Source: Cellvibrionaceae bacterium 1162T.S.0a.05 (GTDB lineage: Bacteria > Pseudomonadota > Gammaproteobacteria > Pseudomonadales > Cellvibrionaceae). Taken from it: a stretch of DNA of 64,000 bases. This document shows positions 29,501-38,424 of this stretch, piece after piece. The stretch lies in contig LANB01000001.1 of the NCBI GenBank assembly GCA_000964245.1, positions 1,095,501 through 1,159,500 of the forward strand, written 5' to 3'. The position numbers and the translations under genes were made by a program. Below the pieces are notes generated by a model. It was not told where the DNA came from and searched no databases. It saw nothing but the letters and a program-made list of their open reading frames with translations. Within the stretch, counting starts at the first letter, position 1; each line of letters starts with the position of its first letter.

Positions 29501-32291
29501 CTGGACATTGGCAAAAGACAGTTTCGATTGGGGGCGTCACTTAATCCGTGTGTGTTTGAAAAACAGCGGCCACTGTGCAGGCCAGGAAGTATACCTGGGC
29601 TGGAGCTGGAACAACCAGGTCAATCCGGACAGCGCAACCCAACTTATGTTGGCCAGTGACAAGGAACGGTATCAAGTGGGAGACACCGCAAAAATAACCC
29701 TTCCCGCCGTTGCCAAAGGCAAACTCCTGATCAGTCTGGAAAATGGCAGCCGCATTTTTGATCAACGCTGGCTTGAACTTAAAAAAGATCAAAATGTTTT
29801 TGATTTAAAAATTACAGCAGACATGACGCCAAATGTGTATTTAAATGCAGTGCTATTGCAACCCCATCAACAACGCGAAAGTGATGCACCAATTCGCATG
29901 TATGGGATCGCAGCCCTGGAAGTGGAAGATAAAAATACCCTATTGCAGCCACAAATCACTGCGCCCGAACAAGTACGACCGCAATCCGAATTTGAAGTGA
30001 GCATTACAGAGTCCGAAGGCCGCGCGATGGACTACACACTCGCCCTGGTTGACGAAGGCTTATTAGGCATCAGCGGCTTTAAAGCCCCCAACCCGCATCG
30101 CCATTTTTACAAACGTGAAGCGCTCGGCGTGCTCACCTGGGATATGTACGATTCCGTTATCGGCGCTTACGGTGCAAATCTGGAAAAACTCTTGCGGATT
30201 GGGGGTGGCGATAGCGAAGACGAAGATAAAAGACAAGGTGAACGACGTTTCCCGCCAGTGGTGCAATTTCTCGGTGCCTTTCAGCTGAAAGCAGGTGAAA
30301 CACGTCAACACACAATTCAATTACCGGAGTACATGGGTGCGGTACGCCTTATGGCCGTCGCTGCAAAAGACCAGGCATACGGAAAAGCAGAAGAAAGCAT
30401 CACTGTTACGCAACCACTCACTTTATTAGCAACCCTGCCGCGCGTTCTCGGTCCGAATGAAGAATTTTCCCTGCCGGTCAATGTGTTTGTGTCCTCACCG
30501 GATATCAAGGACGTTCGCATCGAGATCGAAACCAACAACCTGTTTAAGGTCGAGAGTGGCGAACAACGATTTATTTTTGACAAACCTGGTGACCAAATTT
30601 CGAATCTTAAATTAAAAGTGATCGATCAGTTGGGCAAGGGCCGCGTCACGGTACGCGCAATAGCCGGAAATGAAATCGCAGAACAAACCATTCATATCGA
30701 TATCCGTTCACCGAATGTTGCCAGCACTTTTAGCGAGCAACACGTACTCCAGCCTGGCGAAAGCTGGCAAGCGAGCTTGCTGGCGCACGGCATGCAAGGC
30801 ACCAACGAAAGTGCTGTGGTGGTCAGCAGTTTACCGCCTTTAAACCTGGAAAAGCGTTTGAACTATTTAATTCGCTATCCGCATGGCTGTGTCGAACAGA
30901 CGACCTCAGCCATTTTTCCACAAATTGGCTTGCATAAATTGACCCAACTCAGCCAGCAACAACAAGACGACATTCAGAATAATGTTCAAGCTGCGTTGAA
31001 TAAATACCGAAATTTTCAAAATGCCAGCGGCGGTTTTTCCTATTGGCCAGGCAATCATTACACCAATGATTGGGCCAGCACCTGGGTAAGCCATTTTCTG
31101 GTTGAAGCGAACAAGCTCGGCTATCCGGTAAACCGCGACATGCTGGACAAGGCTTTGACCTATCTTAAAAACATGCAATACCAGGAAGGAGATTATGCAC
31201 ACCTTGTTAATGCCTACCGTCTCTATGTTTTAGCTTCCGGAAGTCGAGCGGAACTCGCTGACATGAATCGCCTTCGGGAACGCTTACTGCAACATTCACA
31301 ACATTACAATGATCAAATCGCACGCTGGATGCTCGCGAGCACGTACCAAAAACTCGGACTAAGTGATATCGCTGAAGAACTCATGGCGAACGACAACACG
31401 ATAGAAGATTATCGTTATAGCAGTTACACCTACGGTTCCTCACTACGCGACCGCGCCATTTTGCTCAGCACCTACCACGGCATGAAAAAAGATACCCTGG
31501 CCTGGCAAACAGCGAAAGAGATTGCCGCTGAACTTTCGAGTGAAAACTGGTACAGCACACATTCCACTGCATGGGCTTTACTTGCCTTGAATCAATTTGC
31601 AGAAAAGAAACAAGGAGACAGTAGCCAGTTTTCCCTAAGTGAAACGACATCAAATGGCAGTACACCCGATTGGCAAAACCTGGAAATGACTCACAGTTTT
31701 TTCCGTAAGAACATCCATGCGCAAACACTGGATAGCAAGGCGCTACAAATCCGCAATGACAGTGCTCATCCCTTGTTTGTTGAAGTGAGCAATACCGGCG
31801 TCCCTTCCGAAGGAAAAGAAGTGGCATTTAGCGAGGGGCTGGCCCTGGACATTGCCTTCAGCGATATGGACGGTCACGCTCTTGATATTCGTTCACTTCC
31901 TCAGGGCCAGGATTTTATTGCCGAAGTCACAGTAAAAAGTACCGACACGCGACGCACCTACAAACTGGAAGATATTGCAATGAGCTTACTGGTTCCCAGC
32001 GGCTGGCAAATTCGCAATCAACGTTTGGAAGGCGATAAGCTTGAGAAGGGCCTCGACTACCAGGATATTCGCGACGATGCGGTGCTGTCCTATTTTAGCC
32101 TTTGGAAAAATTACTATTGGACCTATCGCTACAACGAACGCAACCACGGCGAACAAACAATACGTGTTGTCCTCAACGCATCTTTTGCGGGTAAATACTA
32201 CTTACCCGGCTGGCAGGTGAAATCCATGTACGACGAAAACGTTGCCGCGCAGAGCCAGGGGCAGTGGATCGAAGTCGTTGCTCAGAACTAA
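26583..32291 (+). CDS. yfhM: Bacterial alpha-2-macroglobulin lipoprotein
   Basis: 1902 residues from ATG 26583 (MNKQSRFFHSFPQRG); GGAG lies about 12 bases ahead, rather far. The signal peptide ends in a lipobox-like FMAC, so it is probably a lipoprotein. The order of MG-type beta domains, the FIYGERDIWRPGDKIFLSF segment (MG2/A2M_N), the SLVDEGLLGI-like region and the thioester motif GCVEQTTS (CxEQ, near residue 1435), followed by an alpha-toroid TED domain with GGFSYWPG, is that of E. coli YfhM/ECAM. Family knowledge: it traps invading proteases in the periplasm and works with PBP1C to repair the wall. The adjacent pbpC fits exactly. Confidence 0.95.
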   Translation: MNKQSRFFHSFPQRGVMLLILFLLASAFMACSKQEPGVSDTASTSPPAEGSPQRREDDNTIWEQLIAHHDENWVSAHQAITIHFRQAIVHADQVGTQLAHAVSFQPDVATLVTAVDEKTLRIQPQSPLLSGQAYALSLHPDKLPALHAQNLPVYRFQIQALKQDFELRVGALVPENQQGTNAINSLMRLEGQVRTTDTANAEEIENTLKAEQQGQTLAISWEHDADGLNHSFRVTGIKRAEQNGNLRLHYQTSGLGLTKSGHQDINIPALEHFEITGVRSIQRPRQYVEVSFSEALDRNQNLNGLITLDGEQSSVRVDGSRLQIYPRSNLSGTVDLMIANTLRSSKGAALDKALQSDVTFISEMPGVRFVSSGSILPPSDNLTVPFEAINVDAVWVTAFKVYGNTLQNYIQNYQISSHYTDTRSGRYIWRKKIQLPSVPFDKWERFDIDLQELIQTHPDALLNLQVSIDRSTLAFPCPEDDETRVQEKLQNQSSENALLKNYDGPNMESWRERPDWFYRYYSNDNGYVSYEQRSDPCSVNYYSYYGAKNVKSARNILVTDLALLAKKGSDNTIHVVTSSLKTGSALAGTQIGLYNYQHQMLASAVSDNQGMAILESNAPGFYILAENNGNKNYLRLPRNEALPTSQFDTRGDIVNKGLKGFIYGERDIWRPGDKIFLSFMLEDKQNTLPPGHPVSLDFFDPRGNKHSTLITTQGVGAIYTFELETNEDSPTGNWHAVVRVGGEYFDKIIKVETITPNRLKVELEPSQRPIVTTQPLRTELFAQWLNGAVAKNLRADSEIKLSPMNTEFKGWSQYEFDDPASEFRSYSESVFDNTLNDEGRAAFNLNLSHLKTAPGKLRATFVTRVFEQSGAFSTTLRQEEVLPYDKWVGLYIPEGSGYRGAIARNQDHPLEFISINANGEVLANQELELRIYRIGWRWWWDQSDEDLSNYIRRSHTQALVDETLKTDKEGRSRWTLAKDSFDWGRHLIRVCLKNSGHCAGQEVYLGWSWNNQVNPDSATQLMLASDKERYQVGDTAKITLPAVAKGKLLISLENGSRIFDQRWLELKKDQNVFDLKITADMTPNVYLNAVLLQPHQQRESDAPIRMYGIAALEVEDKNTLLQPQITAPEQVRPQSEFEVSITESEGRAMDYTLALVDEGLLGISGFKAPNPHRHFYKREALGVLTWDMYDSVIGAYGANLEKLLRIGGGDSEDEDKRQGERRFPPVVQFLGAFQLKAGETRQHTIQLPEYMGAVRLMAVAAKDQAYGKAEESITVTQPLTLLATLPRVLGPNEEFSLPVNVFVSSPDIKDVRIEIETNNLFKVESGEQRFIFDKPGDQISNLKLKVIDQLGKGRVTVRAIAGNEIAEQTIHIDIRSPNVASTFSEQHVLQPGESWQASLLAHGMQGTNESAVVVSSLPPLNLEKRLNYLIRYPHGCVEQTTSAIFPQIGLHKLTQLSQQQQDDIQNNVQAALNKYRNFQNASGGFSYWPGNHYTNDWASTWVSHFLVEANKLGYPVNRDMLDKALTYLKNMQYQEGDYAHLVNAYRLYVLASGSRAELADMNRLRERLLQHSQHYNDQIARWMLASTYQKLGLSDIAEELMANDNTIEDYRYSSYTYGSSLRDRAILLSTYHGMKKDTLAWQTAKEIAAELSSENWYSTHSTAWALLALNQFAEKKQGDSSQFSLSETTSNGSTPDWQNLEMTHSFFRKNIHAQTLDSKALQIRNDSAHPLFVEVSNTGVPSEGKEVAFSEGLALDIAFSDMDGHALDIRSLPQGQDFIAEVTVKSTDTRRTYKLEDIAMSLLVPSGWQIRNQRLEGDKLEKGLDYQDIRDDAVLSYFSLWKNYYWTYRYNERNHGEQTIRVVLNASFAGKYYLPGWQVKSMYDENVAAQSQGQWIEVVAQN

Positions 32292-32305
32292 GGACCTTAC
32301 GTAAA

Positions 32306-32395
32306 CACTATGCATAGGTACGATTTATAGACACGATTCATAGGCACTATGCACAGACACTATGCACAGACATCAACCATAGGCATCATTTTATG
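32306..32395. repeat. 13-bp degenerate tandem repeat array before pbpC
   Basis: Six consecutive 13-base units (starting 32306, 32319, 32332, 32345, 32358 and 32371) and a partial seventh that runs into the pbpC ATG at 32393. Units include CACTATGCATAGG, CACGATTCATAGG and two identical CACTATGCACAGA. The array fills essentially the whole spacer between the macroglobulin stop and pbpC. The only ribosome-site candidate for pbpC, AGG at 32381-32383, is the end of unit six. Confidence 0.9.
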
Positions 32396-34792
32396 TTGAA
32401 GTGGCTTCAACGGAGAAAAAAAACATTGAGCCTCATGTTAACTATGAGCGCAGGCTTATTGGTTTTTCATTTTTTCCCCCTGCCACTCCATTTTAATAAT
32501 AAACCGCAAGCACAACTCTTGCTGGCAGAAAATGGCGAATTACTTGCGGCACGCATCGCCGCCGACCAACAATGGCGATTAAAACTTAACAGGGCATTGC
32601 CTGAAAAATATTTAAAGGCCTTGCTCCTGTTTGAAGATCGCTACTTTTACCAACACCCCGGTATTAACCCGGCTGCACTGCTTCGCGCAGCTTGGTCAAA
32701 TCATCGTGCCGAAAAAATTGTTAGCGGCGGCAGCACCCTCAGCATGCAAACCGCCCGCTTATTGCGTAACGATCCACCACGGACTTACACCAACAAACTT
32801 ATCGAAATGTTTTATGCCTTGAAACTCGAATGGCATTATTCAAAAAATGACATATTGGGTATGTATGCCGACAATGCACCCTTCGGCGGCAATACCGTGG
32901 GTATTAATGCGGCCAGCTGGCGTTACTTTCGAAGAAACCTCAACGGTCAGCAGGCGAATGACCTGACCTGGGCAGAAGCCGCTTTGTTAGCCGTATTACC
33001 CAACAGCCCCGCGCTGATCCATCCCGGGCGTGGGCGCGACAAATTAAAAGTGAAACGTGATCGTCTTTTACTTAAGTTACATCACATGGGACATATCACA
33101 GAAACGGATTACCAACTCGCCGTATTGGAAAATTTACCCGCAAAAGCCCAGCCCTTTCCACAACTTGCCGACCATCTTCTTACCACGCTAATAAAGCAAC
33201 GAAAAGAAATCACAGCAGATACACATTTTCACAGCACGCTCGACTACAAACTCCAGCGAGGCTTGCACCGTTTAAGCCAGTTCGCCAGTAAAAATTTACA
33301 CCAGGCAGGCATTCACAATCTCGCGATTTTAGTGATCGACAACCAGAGCTTTAAAACCCGCGCCTACATCGGCAATCAAAGCCAGGCGGAAACCTTTCAC
33401 GACTATGGCGGTGCTGTCGATATAATTCAAAGCCCACGTTCCACCGGCTCCCTGCTAAAACCCTTTCTCTATGGTTTGATGTTGGATAGCGGCGCAATTC
33501 TTCCCCATACATTGATACCGGACATCCCCAGTTCCTACCAGGGCTTTTCGCCGGAGAATTACGACCATCAGTATCGCGGCGCGGTCCCTGCGCATAAAGC
33601 CCTGGCACAATCCCTGAACATACCGGCCGTTCGCATGTTGAAAGACTATGGCATTGCCCCTTTTCACCAGGATTTACAAGCCTTGGGAATGAGCACACTC
33701 TTTCGCGAAGCAGACGACTACGGTTTGAGTTTGATTCTGGGAGGTGCCGAAGGCACCCTCTGGGATTTAACCGCAATGAACGCGCGCCTGATACAAAGCG
33801 CGCGTGAAGGCTGGAAAAATGACAGCAATACTATTCAGCTTTTACAAGCCGATGCATCAACAACAGGCAGACAATCAGAAAAGAAAAATTATCAAACGCT
33901 CAGCCAGGGTGCAGCATGGTTAACCTTGCAGGCTCTGCTCAATGTTTCAAGACCGGAACTTGAAAAACGCTGGCGAGATTATTCATCAAGCCAACATATC
34001 GCCTGGAAAACAGGAACCAGTTATGGCCTGCGCGATGCCTGGGCTATAGGCAGTAATGGCCGTTACACCGTCGGTGTTTGGGCGGGCAGTGCCAGCGGCG
34101 AAGGCGTCGCCGGTTTAAGTGGATTACAAAGTGCCGCCCCCATTTTGTTTCAGAGTTTTCATTTACTCGGCGATGCGGCTTGGATCAGCAAACCCGAATT
34201 TGCCTTAAAACAAGTCAATGCATGCAAGGACAACGGCTACCTTGCCAATGACTATTGCGAGACCAGCCAGGTTGATATCCCGCTGCAAGCGCACTTTCAA
34301 ACTCCGACACCGCACCATAAACAGGTACTCCTGGGGCCAGAAGGAAAATTCCGTGTTCACGGTGCTTGCGAACAAGCACACAGAATCAAGAAAGAGAACT
34401 TTCTGGTTCTCCCGCCCCTGCAAGAATATTATTGGAAACAGTCACACCGGGAACACCGCAGCCTGCCTCCCTGGAGAGAGGACTGTATTGCAGAGCTGGC
34501 TAATTTTAGTGAAGACCAGCCCATCGAATTAGTTTACCCCTATCGCGATTCAAAAATATTTATTCCTCGTGATTTGGATGGGGAGGCTGGAAAAACAATC
34601 TTTAAGGCTTCTCATCGAAACTCGCAGGCCACCATTCACTGGCATATCAATAATCACTATGTTACCAGTACGCAGCTTTTCCACGAAATCGCTTTAAACC
34701 TTGATCCTGGAAAATATAAACTAACATTGATTGATAATGCTGGCATACATCTAAAACAGTCGTTCATCATTCTAAAACCAGAAGAGAGTTAG
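32393..34792 (+). CDS. pbpC: Penicillin-binding protein 1C
   Basis: 799 residues. An N-terminal membrane anchor (about 12-28) precedes the glycosyltransferase domain GT51 (about 60-225, EDRYFYQHPG with the catalytic Glu, GGSTLSMQTARLL, and NSPALIHPG). The transpeptidase domain (about 290-590) has STGSLLKPF (SxxK near 350), SLN near 408 and KTG near 540. A BiPBP_C domain forms the C-terminus (about 700-799). Family knowledge: PBP1C polymerises glycan and is functionally linked to the bacterial alpha-2-macroglobulin, encoded next to it in many genomes. The start has only a weak ribosome site inside the 13-bp repeat array. Confidence 0.95.
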   Translation: MLKWLQRRKKTLSLMLTMSAGLLVFHFFPLPLHFNNKPQAQLLLAENGELLAARIAADQQWRLKLNRALPEKYLKALLLFEDRYFYQHPGINPAALLRAAWSNHRAEKIVSGGSTLSMQTARLLRNDPPRTYTNKLIEMFYALKLEWHYSKNDILGMYADNAPFGGNTVGINAASWRYFRRNLNGQQANDLTWAEAALLAVLPNSPALIHPGRGRDKLKVKRDRLLLKLHHMGHITETDYQLAVLENLPAKAQPFPQLADHLLTTLIKQRKEITADTHFHSTLDYKLQRGLHRLSQFASKNLHQAGIHNLAILVIDNQSFKTRAYIGNQSQAETFHDYGGAVDIIQSPRSTGSLLKPFLYGLMLDSGAILPHTLIPDIPSSYQGFSPENYDHQYRGAVPAHKALAQSLNIPAVRMLKDYGIAPFHQDLQALGMSTLFREADDYGLSLILGGAEGTLWDLTAMNARLIQSAREGWKNDSNTIQLLQADASTTGRQSEKKNYQTLSQGAAWLTLQALLNVSRPELEKRWRDYSSSQHIAWKTGTSYGLRDAWAIGSNGRYTVGVWAGSASGEGVAGLSGLQSAAPILFQSFHLLGDAAWISKPEFALKQVNACKDNGYLANDYCETSQVDIPLQAHFQTPTPHHKQVLLGPEGKFRVHGACEQAHRIKKENFLVLPPLQEYYWKQSHREHRSLPPWREDCIAELANFSEDQPIELVYPYRDSKIFIPRDLDGEAGKTIFKASHRNSQATIHWHINNHYVTSTQLFHEIALNLDPGKYKLTLIDNAGIHLKQSFIILKPEES

Positions 34793-34908
34793 CCAGCATT
34801 ACAAACATCGGCCCGACATCCAGCACTGGACAATTTACAAGAAACTGGCCGATAATTGGTATCATAACCAGAAATAATTCAGTCAAGACGGCTAACAAAC
34901 ATCAAAAA

Positions 34909-36405
34909 ATGAAAACGTCTATTTTTAAAACTACGATTCCAGCAATCCTTATACTATTTTATTGCTCAATTACCACTGCCGCCCGCTGGCAAGAATATAC
35001 CTCAGAAAACTTTCGTGTATATTCAGATTTAAAGCAAAAAGAAGTCATTAAGCTAATTAACAATTTTGAAACCTTTCGTAAAGCCGCACTTATCTATGCC
35101 AACCTGGATCCGCGCAAAGAGAATATACGCGCTCGTATTTTTATATTAAACAGGAAGGCAGACTATAAAAAAATTGGCCCGGAAAATAGTCTTGGTTTTT
35201 ACCGAGATAGTTGGGATGGCCCAATTATGGTAGTTCAAGGAAAAAGTTACTTCCTAAGTAAAAATTCGATTTTATACCACGAGTATTTTCACTACTTACT
35301 CAGAGAGCGAAGTGAACTATATTATCCAAAATGGTACGATGAGGGCTTTGCCGAGGTACTCTCCACTGCAGACGTAGATAGCGACGCTGTATCTATAGGA
35401 GGAATGCCAGAACTTAGAGCTTACAGATTAAACGCTAAGCTCAAACACATCCCAATTAAACTTGAAAAATTTTTAATTCCCACCCCTCCGGAAAAGAAGA
35501 AAGACCAGGATGAATACTGGGCAAGCTTTTATGCGCAAGCATGGCTAATGACACACTATATTCAACTTGGCGTTTACTCAGGCTATCCAGATTACTCTCC
35601 TGCTCTAAGAAAATATATCCTTGCTATAAACAATGGCGAAGACCCTATTTCCAGCTTCCCAAAGCACTTCGGCAGGTCAATAGAGGAGTTCTCAAAAGAA
35701 CTCGTGGAATACAAGAATCAAAAATATATAAACGGGTTCAAATTTTCAGTCACACCCTATACAGGCGGGATAAAAATCAGGGCTTTTTCTGACAATGAAG
35801 GTTACTATCACTTAGCAAATTTGGCATGGGAAAGCGGAAACGAAGAATATGCTTTGAAAACGCTAAAAAAGACTCGCAAGACCAAAGAGAACGCGGCGGC
35901 CAACATTGCATTAAGCGCCATTCTCGAAAACCATAAAGAAGGCATCGATAGTAAGCACCTGGCTAAGGAACATGCGAGAAAAGCCCAGACCTTGGGAATT
36001 AATAGTGCAGAAAGTTACAGAGATCTCGCTCACTATTATTACGATGTAATAGAGACTTCCAGAAAAAACAATACCCAGGAAAAAGATGCATATAAACAAT
36101 TAATATCGTATGCAACCAAGGCAATCGAGTTAGATCCCTCTTTAATTTCAGCCTACTCTTTCCTCTGGCAGGGGCACGCACTAATGGGTGACAGAATTGA
36201 AGCACTCAAAGTGATGGTGGCAGCTTTCAAAATATATCCTGAAAACATTAGGCTTAATTATGAATTAGGGGCTTACATTGCTAACGGCGAAGAAGCGGAC
36301 GCTGCCATTCCTTTACTTGAGAAAGTTATTAAGACAACACATAACCAGGAATTACAAAAATCCGCAGAAGATATTCTAAAGCGCATACGGGAACAATCAA
36401 ATTAA
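34909..36405 (+). CDS. Secreted HExxH metallopeptidase-like protein with TPR repeats
   Basis: 498 residues. The signal peptide is about 1-24 (ending ITTAA). The N-terminal half contains a gluzincin-type site: HEYFH near residue 124 and WYDEGFAE about 20 residues later, giving the HExxH...E zinc ligands and catalytic Glu. The C-terminal half (about 290-498) consists of TPR-like helical hairpins (YYHLANLAWESGNEEYALK; AIELDPSLISAYSF). No specific family name is certain (DUF1570/peptidase-like). It is noticeably AT-rich (about 35% GC in one 60-base line I counted, against about 60% in prs). It follows pbpC on the same strand and ends only 20 bases from the convergent prmC stop. Confidence 0.75.
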   Translation: MKTSIFKTTIPAILILFYCSITTAARWQEYTSENFRVYSDLKQKEVIKLINNFETFRKAALIYANLDPRKENIRARIFILNRKADYKKIGPENSLGFYRDSWDGPIMVVQGKSYFLSKNSILYHEYFHYLLRERSELYYPKWYDEGFAEVLSTADVDSDAVSIGGMPELRAYRLNAKLKHIPIKLEKFLIPTPPEKKKDQDEYWASFYAQAWLMTHYIQLGVYSGYPDYSPALRKYILAINNGEDPISSFPKHFGRSIEEFSKELVEYKNQKYINGFKFSVTPYTGGIKIRAFSDNEGYYHLANLAWESGNEEYALKTLKKTRKTKENAAANIALSAILENHKEGIDSKHLAKEHARKAQTLGINSAESYRDLAHYYYDVIETSRKNNTQEKDAYKQLISYATKAIELDPSLISAYSFLWQGHALMGDRIEALKVMVAAFKIYPENIRLNYELGAYIANGEEADAAIPLLEKVIKTTHNQELQKSAEDILKRIREQSN

Positions 36406-36425
36406 GTAAATTCAGCAAAGATAAA

Positions 36426-37295
36426 CTAAGCATTAAGTGCCTTGATACCCAAATTCAAATCTGAATATTGCCCAATCGTGACGCGTTCATGTCCAGATAA
36501 ATCACAGTACGTTTCAACACTAGAATAGTCATGCAAATTAAACATTTGGCGAACCTCTTCTGCCTGTGAAAAGCCATGCTCAATTAACAAATACCCGCCT
36601 ATTTTAAGATAAAAACAAGCATTAATTATAATTTTTTCAATATCAGCGAAGCCTAATTCATCTGCCACCAAGGCAGAAAGCGGCTCAAACCGCAAATCCC
36701 CTTGCTTGAGATGCGGGTCCTGTTCATCAATGTAAGGCGGGTTGGAAACAATCAAATCAAATTGTTGTTCTGGTATCGCGGAAAACCAATCGCTAATCAG
36801 GAATTCTGCATTCGTTATTTGATTACGCTTTGCATTTTCACGGGCAAGTTCAACAATATCGGAATCAAAATCCACACCCAATACGTGTGCCTGCGGCTTT
36901 TCCTTCGCAATGGCTAACGCAATGGCACCGGTACCGGTTCCGAGGTCAAGAATTTTGGCTTCTGCCTTGTTTATTTTTTCCAGCGCGAGTTCTACCAGGG
37001 TTTCTGTGTCTGGCCGGGGAATGAGGGTACGCTTGCTGACTATGAGCTGTAAATCCCAGAAGCCTTTTTCCCCGATGATATGCGCAATGGGTTCACCTGA
37101 TTGTCGCCGATCCAACATTTTTCTAAAAAGTTGATACGCATTTTCGTCCAGCACTTTATCCGGCCAGGTGTATAACCATGCACGGTCTTTTTTTAGCGCA
37201 TGCGCAACCAGCACTTCGGTATCGAGGCGCGCACTGTCGCTGATGTTTTCCAGCAATTTACTTAAGTTTAAACAATCGGCAACAGTGTGTGGCAT
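36426..37295 (-). CDS. prmC: Peptide chain release factor N5-glutamine methyltransferase
   Basis: 289 residues. An N-terminal helical domain precedes the SAM-dependent methyltransferase core: LDLGTGTGAIALA (motif I) near residue 116 and NPPYI near 187, the signature of glutamine N5 methylation. It methylates the GGQ Gln of RF1 and RF2. The gene lies 14 bases after prfA, the substrate's own gene, in the order hemA-prfA-prmC. The usual next gene, moeB, is displaced. Confidence 0.96.
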   Translation of the reverse strand: MPHTVADCLNLSKLLENISDSARLDTEVLVAHALKKDRAWLYTWPDKVLDENAYQLFRKMLDRRQSGEPIAHIIGEKGFWDLQLIVSKRTLIPRPDTETLVELALEKINKAEAKILDLGTGTGAIALAIAKEKPQAHVLGVDFDSDIVELARENAKRNQITNAEFLISDWFSAIPEQQFDLIVSNPPYIDEQDPHLKQGDLRFEPLSALVADELGFADIEKIIINACFYLKIGGYLLIEHGFSQAEEVRQMFNLHDYSSVETYCDLSGHERVTIGQYSDLNLGIKALNA

Positions 37296-37309
37296 AACAA
37301 AGGAGGTGA

Positions 37310-38392
37310 CTATTCGGAGAGGGCAGCCAATTGATCCGCCTGAAATTCATTTACCAAAGGCTGAACAACCTCATCGAGTGCGCCTTCCATCACTTCATCC
37401 AGCTTGTAGAGCGTGAGGTTGATGCGGTGATCGGTAACACGCCCTTGCGGATAGTTGTAAGTACGAATGCGTTCTGAGCGGTCGCCGCTGCCAACCAGGG
37501 ATTTTCGCTCGCTGGCTTGCGAGGCAGCAGCCTGCTCCTGCTGCGCAGAATTCAAACGTGACGCGAGCAAGGCCATCGCCTTCGCTTTATTTTTATGTTG
37601 TGAACGTTCATCCTGGCACTCAACCACGATACCCGTTGGGATATGCGTAATACGAATCGCCGAATCCGTTTTGTTTACGTGCTGGCCGCCAGCGCCGCTC
37701 GCACGGTAAGTGTCGATACGCAAGTCTGCTTTGTTAATATCAATATCTACCAGCTCATCCGCTTCCGGCATCACCGCCACCGTACACGCCGAGGTGTGAA
37801 TACGCCCCTGGGATTCTGTTTCCGGTACACGTTGCACACGGTGCGCACCGGATTCAAATTTTAATTGTGAATACACGCCCTGGCCAACAACCCGCGTAAT
37901 AATTTCTTTATAGCCGCCGTGTTCGCCGGCATTGTCACTGATCACTTCCACGCGCCAGCCACGTTGTTCAGCGTATTTGGAATACATACGAAATAAGTCG
38001 CCGGAAAAAATTGCCGCCTCGTCGCCGCCGGTACCCGCACGAATTTCAAGAAACACGTTTTTACTGTCATTCGGATCTTTCGGCAATAACAGCTTTTGCA
38101 ACTCCAATTCCAGCTCATCCACTTGCCCTTCGTTTTCTTTTAATTCTTCTTCGGCAAGTTGACGCATATCGGCATCACCTTCGTCGATCAGCATGCGCGC
38201 TTCTTCAATATTTTCACGCACTTTTTGATAACGCTTAAAGGTAAGCACGACATCTTCGAGTTCGGCATATTCTTTGGAGAGCTCGCGGAATTTATTTTGA
38301 TTGCCAATCACTTCAGGGTCGCTCAAAAGCGCACCGACTTCGGTATAACGTTCAGAAAGATTATCTAATTTATCGAGTATGGATTGCTTCAT
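37310..38392 (-). CDS. prfA: Peptide chain release factor 1
   Basis: 360 residues, standard for RF1. The GGQ motif [16 protein letters not shown] (near residue 232) catalyses peptidyl-tRNA hydrolysis; the stop-codon recognition region contains the PxT-type motif [17 protein letters not shown]. It terminates at UAA and UAG. It lies between hemA and prmC, 32 bases after hemA. Confidence 0.97.
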   Translation of the reverse strand: MKQSILDKLDNLSERYTEVGALLSDPEVIGNQNKFRELSKEYAELEDVVLTFKRYQKVRENIEEARMLIDEGDADMRQLAEEELKENEGQVDELELELQKLLLPKDPNDSKNVFLEIRAGTGGDEAAIFSGDLFRMYSKYAEQRGWRVEVISDNAGEHGGYKEIITRVVGQGVYSQLKFESGAHRVQRVPETESQGRIHTSACTVAVMPEADELVDIDINKADLRIDTYRASGAGGQHVNKTDSAIRITHIPTGIVVECQDERSQHKNKAKAMALLASRLNSAQQEQAAASQASERKSLVGSGDRSERIRTYNYPQGRVTDHRINLTLYKLDEVMEGALDEVVQPLVNEFQADQLAALSE

Positions 38393-38424
38393 GTAAGGCA
38401 GCTGCTTATTAATAGAGGGTAAAG

